DNA of 64,000 bases from Arachis hypogaea (GCF_003086295.3 NC_092043.1:51178598-51242597); one strand, 5' to 3'. Shown: positions 47,055 to 59,510, counted from the first letter of the stretch. Made by a program: numbers and translations. Notes: generated by a model from the sequence alone, not told the origin.

Positions 47055-48128
47055 AAATATTTAGTATAATACATTTTTGTTCAAAGAAAAACACATGTTC
47101 CACATAAATGTTTCATGATTCACCACAAAAAAATGCATAAAAGTTTGCAACAATGTAACATTTAGAGAGTTTTATATGCAGCACAAATGATGAAATGAAT
47201 AAAAGAAACATGTATAATTGTATCATATTATAATTGAATAACTTCAATTGAAACTTATAATATTTTGTTGATAATATTTTTTTGTAGTCTTCCTCCATCT
47301 AAGCAGAATACCTCTATGACATTAAAAATAGATTTAAAAAAATATAAAAACCAATGAAATTGATACTTTTTCTAAAATGAAAGATGTGGATCACACTTTT
47401 AAAAGTCAACTTATCTTGTCCAACTCATATTTAACATTGTTACCGTTTCTAATTTCAACAATATATGTCATAGTAATCCATTTCAACCACCTTTGCCAAT
47501 TGCAAATTAAACTGTCTGGAATTCCAAGGGCCTGGACATATATTGCAACAATAATGACAAAAAAATTATGTTAATGGTAAAAACTTATTAATTTATACAT
47601 ATTCTCAGGTTTAAAGCACCAAAATAATAATATCCCTTTCTATGGTGAGTATGATTTTAATGTATTCAACGATTTTAAAAAGCTTTTACTTGTTCTCTTC
47701 TTGTTTGCTAAAATGTAAACTTTTGTGGATATGTCAAAAAATGTTATAAGCATAAAAACACTAAATAAATTTTCGAATACTCAATTGATTTTTGGAAAAG
47801 GATTGCAATGTTCAATAAAAATCGTAACAATTTGCTTGGCTTATTTTCTATCTATTTTATAAAATAACTTTCACCTATAAGTATATAAAAATGGATAAGT
47901 AAATTATTGCTTTTTGAAATTTTAATTTACATTCACATAATGAACATCCAATTGATTTTTCTTTAAAAAATACATTAAATTTTATTATATATATAATTGA
48001 TTTTATATACTTTTTCTTAATAAAAAATTCTAAATTAATAGATATCAAATCAACAATCAGATAATAAGAACCGAATTGGACATAGAATTTAGCTTATTAA
48101 TTACCATTGTATAAAGGCTCTCGATGCA
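47055..48128. other. AT-rich intergenic DNA
   Basis: No gene recognised. It may belong to whatever element brought in the gene fragments at 48129-48771, but I found no terminal repeats. Confidence 0.45.
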
Positions 48129-48432
48129 TGGTTACTTATTGTTGTTGTTCTTCAACAAATAACATTGCAGCGACTGCTTTCCTACCAAGTTCCATCAAGG
48201 CATATTTAAGCTCTTTCAACCTTGTTTATATAGTTTGAAGCCTCATGGAATTCTCTGCAGATACAGAAATATCGTTCAACTTTGATCGACGCCTCAAAAC
48301 TATTATATGCATGCTACTGTGGCAGTAAATTATTACCTGGATTTCTACTTATTGACGAAGTTTGTCATAGTGATGTGTAAGGTGGCGCGCATCCTCTAAA
48401 AAAGCGCCTGTTACTCGCAGTGGCTTATATAT
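48129..48432 (-). pseudogene. SH3P3-like (SH3-domain protein 3) gene fragment
   Basis: Two exon-like blocks on the minus strand with an intron between. Block 1 (48337-48432, GT donor after it) reads PLRVTGAFLEDARHLTHHYD, KLRQ, a stop, VEIQ. Block 2 (to 48129) reads VLRRRSKLNDISVSAENSMR, LQTI, a stop, TRLKELKYALMELGRKAVAA, MLFVEEQQQ. This matches the BAR-like middle of plant SH3P proteins, closest to SH3P3, which act in membrane trafficking and autophagy. The N-terminus and the SH3 domain are missing, and two stops disable it. It is in the same orientation as the PABP-like fragment just upstream. Confidence 0.65.
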
Positions 48433-48554
48433 CTACAAAGTTGCAAATTTTTGCAGCACAAACAAAAATTTCAATAAACCAAAAAAAATAAAATGGGGAG
48501 TCATCGATTTTTTTTTTTTGCATTAGAAAGAAAAAATAGTAAGAAAATTAAAAC

Positions 48555-48771
48555 ATGAAGGATTTTAAGTACCTCGTTCCTGATTGAACTGAAATCCCTT
48601 GTCAGACCTGGATGAACAAATCGTAGCGGTACTTTCGTAAACCTCAGGATCTGAATCTCCGACGTACAACAACGCTGTAATGAACTGGTTATTCACATTC
48701 ACAGCCCCTACCGGTGGCGGCGAAAGAGCGGTTGCGACATTGTTTTGTGACGAACGTCGGTTCTTTGCCAC
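48555..48771 (-). pseudogene. Poly(A)-binding protein (PABP) N-terminal fragment
   Basis: The frame from 48771 reads NNVATALSPPPVGAVNVNNQ, then FITALLYVGDSDPEVYES, like the start of plant poly(A)-binding proteins (usual '...NQFVTTSLYVGDLDxNVxDSQLYDLF'). The first RRM then goes out of frame: the nucleotides for YDLFxQV are still visible one frame over (48610-48590). The reading ends at a possible donor (AACGAG|GTACTT near 48573). The rest of RRM1 and all later domains are absent. Confidence 0.6.
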
Positions 48772-49309
48772 CCTCTTCTTTTTCTTTCGTCGTGTTGTCT
48801 TATTCTCTGCTCCGTTCTATCTTTTTCTCTCTCACCTTTAACCTTCTCTTCTCTGCGACATCGCCAGAGGAAGTCTTTCTCTGCAAACACCACCTACTCC
48901 TCCACACTAAGAATTTAAATTTTGTCTAGTTTTTTCTTCTCATTTTTAAATTTTGTCTTTGTTTTTTTTTATATGACAAAGATTAACAAACAAATATATG
49001 TATGAGATTACGAAAGAGAAAGAATGAGTTTGGAAGTGATCTATAACTGGAATAAAAACTAGAACAAAATAGTTTTGAATTTCAACTTGATAAAACTCCT
49101 GCTTAAGTGACTCTCTTTTAGCTTTCTTTTATAACTACCACTTGTCAAATATTGGAGTACAACACTTGTTATTCATTGGCTGCTCTACTTATCAAGCAAA
49201 TAACCGTCAAGTGCTCTCCTATTAAACATAAAGAGATTGGTTGCTGCTCCACTTGTCAAGCAAATAACTCTCAAATGCTCTCTTATTATATATAAAGAGA
49301 TAGTATAGA
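48772..49309. other. CT-rich leader-like stretch, then AT-rich DNA
   Basis: 48770-48900 is CT-rich like a 5' untranslated region and may have come along with the PABP fragment. Nothing else recognised. Confidence 0.4.
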
Positions 49310-52030
49310 TTTTGATAGACTAGTCATAATTCATATATCCAACTTTTTTTTAATCTATTCGTATGTATGATATTATAAGTATAATAATAAACTCATTAAA
49401 GGCAATTTACTTGACTAAATGAGAAATAATCTTATTCATTTGTTTTAAATATTCTTACACATATATAAGCATTGGCATAATAATAATAAACAAATTATTA
49501 GCATGTCTAAAATTGAACTATATAAAATGAGAAGACACCACCAAAACCGATTAAGAAAACATTACATCTAACTCAAAATTTTAAGGTATTAAGTTAATGG
49601 GCTCCGTATCTTATATACTCTTCACTTCTCCATGTTTTTTACAATGTGGGATTAATTCATTCCTCACACTTGCAACCATAACAATCTCTCCTTCAAATAT
49701 GAGTCACCACATTGAGCACATCAACTACCTCTCTTATATGTTGTCTACCATATTTGAGTATTCATCCCTCATTTTAAATACTTCTTAACCACTAGACCAA
49801 TTAACCATCGGTCCTGATACCACTTATTAGGCTACCGTGGAGAGCTCTAGACTACTAGAAAGATTTCTGAAAGAAATCAAGTACAAGAATTAAGATGAGA
49901 AAACACCACATCTAATTTAAAACCTTAAGGTGTCAAGTTAATGGGTCTCTCATCTTATATACTTTTCATTTCTCTATGTTTTCTCCAAAAGAGAGAACAA
50001 CTACAAAAATGAGAGAAAAGAGGCAAAATAAAATTTTTATTTTTATATAGAGCAGCAATCTTTGAATAGTAATTTCTAATTCGTTTACCGTTTGATTGGT
50101 CTGAATTAGAACTAACAATAACATATGAAAAATTCTTATTCTAATCACACTGGTACCAATTTATTTAGAGATCAATGGTTATTAAAGACATGTATGCATA
50201 CTATGATAAACTTCTTTTCACTGAATAAATTAAAATTTATTCTCACATACTAGATTCTTTCATTTTCTTATGTAGAATCAGCATGCTCTGAACTCACCAT
50301 GTGCTTATTATTAGTATAGTATAAATATTGATGGATAGGTCATAATTTATGTACCTAAGTTTTTTTTTTAAATTTATTCGTATTTTTGATATTATAAGTA
50401 TAATAATAAACTCATCAAGGGTAATTATTTACTAAATTAAATAAAAAATAATATTATCCATTTATTTGATATGTTCTTACACACAAGGATTGACATAATT
50501 ATAAACAAAATATTAATCATATTTAAAGTTTTTTATTTATTTTTTTTTTGGGTAAAGAAGGAGTTGGATGAGGAAGGTAAGGAGATTATCCTTGTCTAAA
50601 CTACCAATTTTTATGTCACTAAATCTGACGAGTAGGAGTAAGATGGATAGATCATCTCTATGGCCCCAACCTTATTTTTTAAGGAATGGTTTTGCTAAAA
50701 ATAAGAATATTTTAATATTTATTTAAAAAATGAAGCCCAAAAAATTATTTAATAATTTTATAAAAAACAAGCATGTCTAAAATTGAACTACATAAGATGA
50801 GAAGACACAATCAAGAACATAAAATTGTTCATCACCTCCCCAAATTTTTTCAAATCTGAAAAATGTCACCCGGATCGTCTTTGCCGGAAAGACTTTTGAT
50901 GTTTCACCATCAAACCGATTAAACATCGGCTCTGATACCACATGTTGGGTTACCGTGGAGAACTCTAGACTATCAGACAGACTACGGAGAGAAACTAAGT
51001 GCAAGAACTTAAGATGAGAAAACACCACATTCAATTCAAAACTTTAAGGTGTCAAGTTAATGGGTCTCTCATCTTATATACTTTTCATTTCTCTATGCTT
51101 TCTCCAAAAGAGAGAACAACTACAAAAGTGAGAGAAAAGAGGAAAAATAAAATTCTCATTTTTATGCAGAGTAACAATCTTTGAATAGCAATTTCTAATT
51201 CGTTTGCTGTTGGATCGGTCTGAATTAGAACTAACAATAACATGCAAAATTCTTATTCTAAACATACTGGTACCAACCTATTTAGAGATCAATGATTATA
51301 AAAGACATGTATACACACTATGATAAACTTCTCTTCAGTGAACTAAATTAAAGTTTATTCTCACATATTATTGGATTCTTTTATTCTCTTATATAGAATT
51401 AGCATACTTTGAACTCACCATGTGCTTATTATTAATATAGTATAGGTTTTGATGGATAGGTCATAATTTATATACCCAATTTTTTTTAAATTAATTCGTA
51501 TGTTTGATATTGTAAGTATAATAATAAACTCATAAAGAACAATTTACTTACTAAATTAATGAGAAACAATGTTATTCATTTATTTTATATACTCTTACAC
51601 ATAAGCATTGACATAATTATAAATAAACTATTAATCATATTTAAGAATTTTCATTGTTTTTTGTGAGAAAGGAGTTGGATGAGGAGGGTAAGGAGATTAT
51701 CCTTGCCCTAACCACCAATTTTTATGTCGCTCAATTTAACGAGTAGGAGTAAGATGGACCGATCATCCCAAGACCCCAACCTTATTCTCTAGGGAATTGG
51801 TATCTGCTAAAAATAAAAATATTTTTATATTTATTTATAAAATAAAATCCAAAAATTTTGTTAATAATTTTATGAAAATTAAACATGTCTAAAATTGAAC
51901 TACATAAGATGAGAAGACTCCAACGGAGAAGATCCAAGTGTAAGAATATAAGATGCGAAAACATTACATCTAAATTAAAATCTTAAGATGTCAAGTTAAT
52001 GGGTTTCTTGTCTTATATACTATCTTCATA
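49310..52030 (-). repeat. Tandem array of a 1.1-kb LTR-plus-primer-site unit
   Basis: Direct repeats with a period near 1,120 bp: words such as AAGAGAGAACAACTACAAAA (49990 and 51110), GTACCAA(T/C)(T/C)TATTTAGAGATCAATG and GGAGTTGGATGAGGA recur in order. Each full unit starts at a possible LTR edge (about 49825 and 50943) preceded on the plus strand by CTGATACCA, the complement of the tRNA-iMet primer site (minus strand TGGTATCAGAGCCG at 50927-50940). Diverged partial copies lie at 49310-49800 and 51900-52030. No gag or pol is seen, so it is a non-autonomous LTR family in tandem. Confidence 0.65.
50927..50940 (-). other. tRNA-iMet-type primer-binding site
   Basis: Minus strand reads TGGTATCAGAGCCG directly after the LTR-like end ...CCCAACATG, the usual arrangement in plant LTR elements. 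Confidence 0.6.
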
Positions 52031-52437
52031 ATAATGAATTATTTTTTAATTTATAAATTTCAATAATATTATTATAAAAAATAAATAACTACATTAATTT
52101 AATTATTTTAATTAATTAATTAAGTGAGATCACAATAGCAACTAAACTTAGTTCCTTCTAATAGAACAGAGAGAAATGTTTTGAGTTCTTATTTATTGTT
52201 TATGATGCAAAAGCTGGTATGAAGTTACTTCTTATGATAAATAGGCCATAAATAAAGATTGAGATGAGTTTTCAACTGGAGATGGTCTTATTATTTGATA
52301 CTTACTTGAGTATTTGTCTGATTACATAAAAATACAATGAATAAAAGACGAAAAAAATAAGTACAAATAAATTTGATGCACGTAGAAATGTAGTAGATCA
52401 AGAGTAAGGGAGAAATAAAATGATCGTTGATGATAAG
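52031..52437. other. Downstream flank of HAK5
   Basis: AT-rich, probably including the HAK5 3' untranslated region. Nothing else recognised. Confidence 0.5.
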
Positions 52438-55400
52438 TTATATTTCATATGTCATTCCAATCTTGAGAAGTCTCTTACGCGGAATAGCCATCAATTGGTT
52501 TCCTTGACGGAAGTTCTTTCTTAAGAAAGTGTAAGCATAGTTGACAATTATCTTATTGAGGAACGATGAATTTGGTTGAGCCACCACCTCTGCTTCACCA
52601 AGCATATACATCACACCTCTTTGCATTGCCATGTCGATGAAGTTGACCTCAGGTTCATCTAGGTGAATGAAGGCCTTGAGATTTTGTATTAACTGTGATT
52701 CAAACACGAGAGCATCTTCGAGTTTATCTTTGTAACCGCATCTAACTATGCAACGGAACATTCGATACTCTCTGGGCTCCAAATGGCAAAATAGAAACCT
52801 CTCCTCCAAAGAAACTCGACTGATAGGGATGACCTTGATAGAAACAAAGACAATGACTGAATGGATGGATGACATACAGGCTATGAGATGGGGGAATATC
52901 GGAGGAATTCCCTGCACAAGCTCAGAGTAGAGCAACCCCACCCCGGGAACTCTTCTTATGTCCCTATCCATGGCCAATTCCCCTATGTACTCACTGCGAA
53001 CTTTATTTCTAAGTTCGAACATGTACCTCTCTTTGTGCACGTAATGCCAGATTCCCATGATCATCGTCAAGAACAAAGAAGACACAATTGGAATATAGCC
53101 TCCTTCCATAAACTTTGTTATCTGAGATGAGAAATAAATAGCCTCTATGCAGCCGAATACCAATAAGAAGATAGTAGCTTGCCATATGCTCTTCTTCCAT
53201 ATAACTACCATTATCAATGAAACCAGCCACGTTGTGATAAGCATATCCCCAATAACTGCAATCCCGTATGCTTGACTTATCTTTTCTGTGGTTTTGAAGG
53301 CAATACACATAATAATGCTTCCAATCATGAACATGTAGTTGATCTCAGGAATATACACCTGACCCTCGTGCTTAGTGGAAGTATGCACAACCTTAACTCG
53401 TGGAAAACAACCTAGACTCAGGGCCTGCGATATGATGGAAAATGCTCCTGAAATCATTGCTTGGCTTGCTATGATAGCAGCACCAACAGCCACCACAAAT
53501 GTTGGCCAGTATATGGCATCTGCATGTATTGTTACATTGGACTTTACTAATTAATCATAATAACTACAGTAACTAAATTTCCTTCGATTGCTCAACTTAC
53601 TTGGTAGACTTTCATAGAAAGTATTGCCCACTTTTTCAGGAAACTTTCGAAGAAATGCAGCTTGCCCAGTATATGCACACAATATTGCAGGACATGTAAT
53701 AAAAGTGAAGCTAATCTGCGTCAATAATAACGATAATTTAGTAATCGTACTTCTTATATAACGCTTAGAAATTAGAATGTGATTAGATGACATAATAAAC
53801 GTTGCTGTATGACCAAGTAAATATATTAGCAAAGTCCAGCAAATCAGAAAAAAAAAAGCAAGTTTAATATAAGATAGATAGAGAAAATATATGCACAACA
53901 CAAGTTTACATTTATTTACTTACTTGAATTGCTCGTACATTAAAGTGACCCAAGTCTGCAAACATGGCTTCAGATCCTGTGATTATATGAGTACTAATTA
54001 GAATTAAAGAACAATACAACTTAATTAAGGAGATTAATAAACTAGGAGCGAAACTGATTTTCCAATTAATAATAAAAATAAAATGCTTTAAGTAAATATG
54101 CTATATGCCGACCTGTTATGCATAGAAAGACTCCACCAAGTGATAGCCATCCTTGTTTACCATTGCGTTTGAAGTAATCAATTATATATTTTGGATTGAA
54201 AGCACGCAACACTCCGATATCATATTTGAACAAATTATAGATACCAATTCCCCCTATGAGTAAAAACCATACTAAAATAATTGGTACAAATGAAAATCCC
54301 ATTTTATCTGTACCGAATCTTTGCAAAGAAAATAGAATAATTAAGATTCCTATAGCGATTCCCACTGTAGCATCTGCGTTAAAAAAATAAAAAAAATAAA
54401 GATTCTATATATACACATATTAATTGTGATTATTTTAATCACTCTTAGTTAAAAAAATAATAAATAAATATTATGTTCATTAATATATTTTATATATTTT
54501 TTGTTGTATTTTTTATCTTTTGTGTTAAAAATAATTAATAAAAAATAAAAAGATAAAAAATTCCTATATCATAAAAAATATAAAAAAAATGTACACTACA
54601 AAAAAATAATACAAATATTATTTTTTTTTATTATGTAACATTTAACCAAACCTACTCTGAGATTAAAAGAAAATGAAGTCATTGGTTTAAGTACCTTGAC
54701 CGAGTGATTTACTGATCCCACTTACGGCAGAAAGGACTGCATGTAAAATGAACATCATGTTTATATATAGATATATATAGAGAGAGAGTATATGGATCTA
54801 TATATATACACACCTGACATTGAGGGAGTAAGAAAGCCGTCTCCAATGACCATGGAAGTTCCCAGAATGGTTGCAAGCAAAAGAAGAATACGAGCAAACT
54901 GACTGTTCTCAAGCATCTGCTTCAGTGTTTGGGATTGTTTGAGCTGACTAGACGGTAGTTCCAGCTTGTAGTTAGAAAGTTTTCTGTCCTCTGGTTGTTG
55001 ATTTGGAATCAAACTCACCTCTACGTGTCTGCATATCAGCGAATACAATGCAAATGCTCCACCTACACAACACAAGTTTCATATATATGATGATGTGCAG
55101 CATCATCAAGATAAAACTAACACCCGTCAAACGCATGAGAATAAGATGATGAAGTAAAATAAAAATATTTTAACTACATTTCATAGATAATGATTTTAGA
55201 GTATTACTTGCCACGCTTAAAATGATTATTGCAATACCAAGGAGTTTCACATAACAAATTAAGTAAATTAATTAAAAAATTTAGTAAAATCAAGAAGAGA
55301 TCTTTATCCTCCTTTGTTCAAGTAACAAAAGTAATAAGGTTAAGAGTTAATAATAAATGTATAAGGTGAAACATCAAAAACAAAAGATAGGAATGAATTG

Positions 55401-55869
55401 AATTAAATATTTAAATGTGATATTGAGAAATTACCATTGCCGTTGTCGTTCGCCCATAGTACAATAAAGACATACTTAAGAAAAGGTATGAGCAGAATAG
55501 TATAGATGATGAGGGATAAGACGCCAAGAATATCTTCGTTGTTTTTTATTCCACTGGTAAAAATGCTGGAATACACATAAAGCGGAGATGTGCCGATATC
55601 ACCATAAACAATCCCTATGCTTTGAAATGCCAAACTTAACGTAGTCCTCCAGCTAACCTAATAATGTCATATTGTTTATTTATTTATTTATTTATAAAAA
55701 AAAAACTACACTACACTATATAACAATGATATACCTTAGAGCCATGTGTTTCACTCATGGTAACACGTCCAGCTTCCAAGTTGATGAAAGAGTCCATGCG
55801 TCGGACTTTAGCAGAGGCCACCGTCTCCATCTCTTTATCTGTGCCCATCGGATCTGTTTCTCCGAACAT
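52438..55869 (-). CDS. HAK5: HAK5-like high-affinity potassium transporter
   Basis: A plasma-membrane K+/H+ symporter of the HAK/KUP/KT family, used for K+ uptake from low external K+. Eight exons on the minus strand: 55735-55869, 55435-55657, 54814-55062, 54695-54736, 54113-54373, 53924-53976, 53601-53715, 52438-53519; all junctions GT-AG and phases agree, giving 719 aa with no stop. Key motifs: [20 protein letters not shown] (the conserved GYGD-like first helix), [71 protein letters not shown] and the end [10 protein letters not shown]. About a dozen hydrophobic helices are expected from the family. The short tail between FIHLDEP and [10 protein letters not shown] is shorter than in Arabidopsis HAK5. 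The start at 55869 (MFGETDP) is the first Met after a TATA-like word; MGTDKE and METV further in are alternatives. Cluster I (HAK5) is the best fit. Confidence 0.93.
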
Positions 55870-55912
55870 CTCTTTTGCTGTACTGTCTCCCTTGCGGGTG
55901 TTTCTTCTCTTC

Positions 55913-55919
55913 TTATATA
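55913..55919 (-). promoter_or_regulatory. Candidate HAK5 TATA box
   Basis: Minus strand AATATATAAGAAG, 44-50 bp before the chosen start codon, which would leave a leader of about 15-20 nt. If the start is one of the inner Met codons the leader is longer. Based on position only. Confidence 0.3.
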
Positions 55920-57058
55920 TTATAATAATAGAGGAAATGGTCAACCTCCTGCACAAAAGTCTCAATTTTGTTGACGTACGTAGTTCACGTTCATTTCTAC
56001 ATTTTAGGATTTTTCTTTGGCGAATAGGCGAAGACCCCATCAATGCGATTCTTTAGGCAAGCATATATGGTTGGAGGGCATGCAAGTGCTCTTTTCACTA
56101 ACTTGATACATCGCCACATTTGGTTCCTATCATCTCCTATCTTAGTTCCCAAGAAATCGGAGAAAAAAAATTTAATAAAGACTGTATCTATACGTACAAG
56201 ACAACACCAAATAAAATTCAACTGTGTATTGCAATTAACTTCTGCGTTTTGACATCCTTTATTGACTTTTTTTTTTTTAAGAGAACTTATGTCTTCGACC
56301 TGGTTTACTTCCAACTCTAACCATAATATAATTGATGAGACATATAAAACATGTTACCTCATCAATCACATGAATTGTGTTGGTAAAACTTTTCAGCCGC
56401 ATACCATATATGCTGCATTACAACAAAATGTTTCTAAAAACATGCTTTTAAATATTTTAAAAAATTATTTGGCAATAATTTCTATCAATAATATATATTG
56501 TTGATAATGGTAAAAAATATTATTAGGGTGCTCTGAATATAATATAAAATAAGAGAAATTCTTTTTTATGGTAAAAAAAAAAGAAAAATTCTTTACTCCG
56601 AGCTTTTGAGATCATAAGGATTTTATTTCTTTTATAATGTTGGAATAAATTATTTTATAATGTATATTATCATCATCCTCCTATTGAATCACAAAAAAAA
56701 AATATATATAATATCATAGTGCGGAAGCGTATCTTTACTAATAGAAATTAGAAAGTAATAGAAGAGTTTTTCTCAACTAAAATCTTCTGTATTTCTAATA
56801 GAGTGGCTAAATTATTGTAACTCCTCTCAAAATTACTGAGACAACTTTGGTATATTGAGAATCGAAACCTTAAAATTACTATTTATATTTGAGCATGACA
56901 TTCATTAAACTCTAAAACCCAAATAAAAACAGTATTTAAAGCCCAAAAAATAATATCTGATTTTATTCTCATTTAATTTCAAATAAAAAATAATTATAAC
57001 TTATTTAATTTAGCATTTATAACAATAAATAAGATCATCGTTAATATAAGTCATTTAT
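55920..57058. other. Intergenic DNA upstream of HAK5
   Basis: A minus-strand frame (55997-56314, 105 codons) has no domain I know and no splice link to HAK5. The rest is AT-rich. Confidence 0.45.
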
Positions 57059-57285
57059 AGGGGTGTTCATGGTTCAGTTTTTTCATAAACTGAACTGAAA
57101 CTGCACTAAACCATTTTAAATGGTTTAGAAACTGAACGAAACTACTTTGTCAAATAAGAAACTGGTTTTAAGCCAGTTTACAATACAGTGTACCAGTTTA
57201 AACCAGTTCGTAAAAATAAAACCAATTTAAACTGGTTTATAGGTTAAAACTAGTTTTAACTTTTAACATATATAAAATTAGTTTT

Positions 57286-57524
57286 TACATTTTCTCTCTC
57301 CCCTTCTCTCTCTCCCCTACTCTCTCCCTCTCTCCCCCTCTCCCTCTCTCCCCCTTCTGTCTCCCCCATCTACCTCTCTCTCTCTCTCTCTTTTTCTCTC
57401 TTTCTCTCACACTCTCTCTCCTTCTCCTCTTCCTCTCTCTCTCTTCTTCTCTCCCTCTCTCTCTCACTCCTCTCTCTTTTCCTTTTCTCTCTCTCCCCCC
57501 TTCCCCTCTTTCTCCCCTCCCCCC

Positions 57525-57572
<48 letters not shown>

Positions 57573-57652
57573 GTCCCTCTCTATCCCTTTCTCTCATCCT
57601 CTCTCTCCCCTATCCATATTCCTCTCTCTCTCCCTCTTCTCCTTTCATCCCC

Positions 57653-57697
<45 letters not shown>

Positions 57698-58334
57698 GCT
57701 CCCTCTCTCTTTTAACATATATAAAATTATATTTTACATTCTCTTTCTTCTCCTCTCTCTCCCTCCCTCTTTCTCTCCTTCTCTCCCTCTTCTCTCTCTC
57801 TCTCTTTCTCTCTCTCCCTTCTCTCCTTTTTCTCTTTTCTTTCCCTCTTTCTCTCTTTCTCCTCTTCTCTTCCTCTCTTTCCCTCCTTTCTCTCTCTCTC
57901 CTTCTCTCCCTTTCTCTCTCTCCTTCCCCTCTCATTCTTCCTCTTATCTCTCACCCCTCTTTTTCCCCTTCCCTCTCTTTGTCTTCCTCTCTCTCTCCCC
58001 CTTTTCCTTTTCTCTCTCCCCCGCTCTCTCTTCTTATCTTCCTCTCTCTTCCCCTCTCCTTTCTCTCTCCTGCCCCTCTTTCTCCCCCTTCCCTTTCTTT
58101 CTCTCTCCCTTTCCTCTCTCTATCCATTTCTCTCATTCTCTCTCCTCTATCCCTCTTTCTCTCTATCTCTCTTCCCTCTCTCTTCTTCCCTCTTCCTCTC
58201 CTCTCCTCTCTCTATCTCTCTCACTTTCTCTTCCTCTTTCTCTATTGCGCTCTTTCTCCCCCTCTCTCCTCCTCCTCTCTCTTTTCTATCTCTCCTTCTC
58301 CCCTTTTTTTCTTTTTTCTCTCTCTTATTTTGAA
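57286..58334 (+). repeat. Polypyrimidine (CT)n tract, about 1.05 kb
   Basis: Almost only C and T, as CTCTCT runs with CCC and TTT variants. It is interrupted at 57711-57744 by a second copy of the boundary word TTTTAACATATATAAAATTA that also lies at 57258-57277, a sign of internal duplication. Confidence 0.95.
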
Positions 58335-59139
58335 GAAATGAGGGGAGAGAGAGAGAAAAGGGATATAGAGTGAGAGAAAGTTGAGAGAGAAAGAGAAAAG
58401 AGAGAAAAAAGGAAGAAATAGGAGAAAAAGAGAGAGGAAAAAGAAGAAAGAGAGAGAAGAGAAGAGAGAAAGAAAAGAAGGGGGAGAGAGAGAAATAGGA
58501 GAGCAAAAGAGAGAAAAAAAGGGGAGAGAGAGAGAAAGAGAGAAGGGATGGAGAGAGAGAGAGAGATGGAGAGGAGAGAGAAACAAAAGGGGAGAAAGAG
58601 AGAAAAGAGGGAGAGAGAAAGAGAAGGGGAAAAGGAGGGAGAGAGAGAGAGAGAAGGGGAATGGAGGGGAGCGAGGGAGAGGGGAGAAAAAGGAAAAAGA
58701 GGAAGAGAGAGCGAGAGGAAAAGGAGAGAGAGAGAGAAGAGGGGAAGAAAGAGGAGAAGGAGAGAAAGAGAGAGAGAGAGAGAGAGATAGGAACAAAGAG
58801 GGGGGAGAGAGAGAGAAAGAAAAGGGGAGAGCGAGAAAAAGAGGAGAGAGAGAGAGAGAAATATGAAGAGAGAGATGGGATGAGGAGAGAGAGGAGGGAG
58901 AGGAGAGGAGAGGGGAGAAAGAGAGAGAGAGAGAAAGAAAGAAAGGGAAAGAGAGAGGGAAAGGAGGGAGAGAGAGGAGAGGGAGAAAGAGGAGGAGAGA
59001 GAGAAAGAGAGATGGGAATGGAGAGATAGAGAGAGAAGGAGAGAGAGGGGGGAGGGGGGAGAGAGAAGGAGGGAGACAGAGAGAGAAAGATGAAGAGAGA
59101 GATGGGAGGGGGAGAGAGAGAGAAAGAAAGGGGAAGAGA

Positions 59140-59185
<46 letters not shown>

Positions 59186-59205
59186 AGGGAGACAAAGAGA
59201 GAGAG

Positions 59206-59243
<38 letters not shown>

Positions 59244-59297
59244 GAGAGATGAGGGGAAGAAAGAGGAGAGAGAGAGAGGAAAGGGAGAAAGAGAGTA
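58335..59297 (+). repeat. Polypurine (GA)n tract, about 0.96 kb
   Basis: Almost only G and A, adjoining the CT tract within a few bases at about 58335. It is an imperfect reverse complement of that tract. Confidence 0.95.
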
Positions 59298-59510
59298 TGT
59301 AAAAACTAATTTTAGAGTTTAAATAAAACCAGTTTTAATTTAGTTTAAACTAAACTGAACCATAAAAACTGAGTTTTAAAAAACTGGTTTTCATAAAAAC
59401 TATGGTTTCAGTTCAGTTTTTTATTTATTAAAACTGGTTTATTTAAAATAGTTTCAGTTCAATTTCAATTCAATTCAGTTAAACCAGTTCAGTTTTAACA
59501 AAAATTTATA

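Larger units (their letters stand above)
57059..59510. mobile_element. Inverted-repeat element with a giant CT/GA core
   Basis: The left edge TAGGGGTGTTCATGGTTCAG is a typical short hAT terminus. Both arms (57059-57285 and 59298-59510) are built of AACTGG/GGTTCAGTTT words and are reverse complements in part, for example AAAATTAGTTTTTACAT next to the core on the left and its complement on the right. The core is 1,049 bp of almost pure pyrimidine followed by 963 bp of almost pure purine. The right terminus lacks the expected TGAACACCCCTA, so the right edge is approximate. No real gene; the long Ser/Leu and Arg/Glu frames are repeat artefacts. Confidence 0.6.

Noticed and set aside
55997..56314. 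105-codon minus-strand frame as an extra first exon of HAK5
   Set aside because: It has no link in phase to the HAK5 first exon, and HAK5 relatives begin shortly before the VxxMDSxxxLEAGRV region already present in exon 1.
57571..59195. Long open frames (256 and 317 codons, and several shorter) on both strands of the CT/GA region
   Set aside because: They are pure low-complexity Ser/Leu/Pro or Arg/Glu translations of a dinucleotide repeat with no domain; absence of stops is a consequence of composition.
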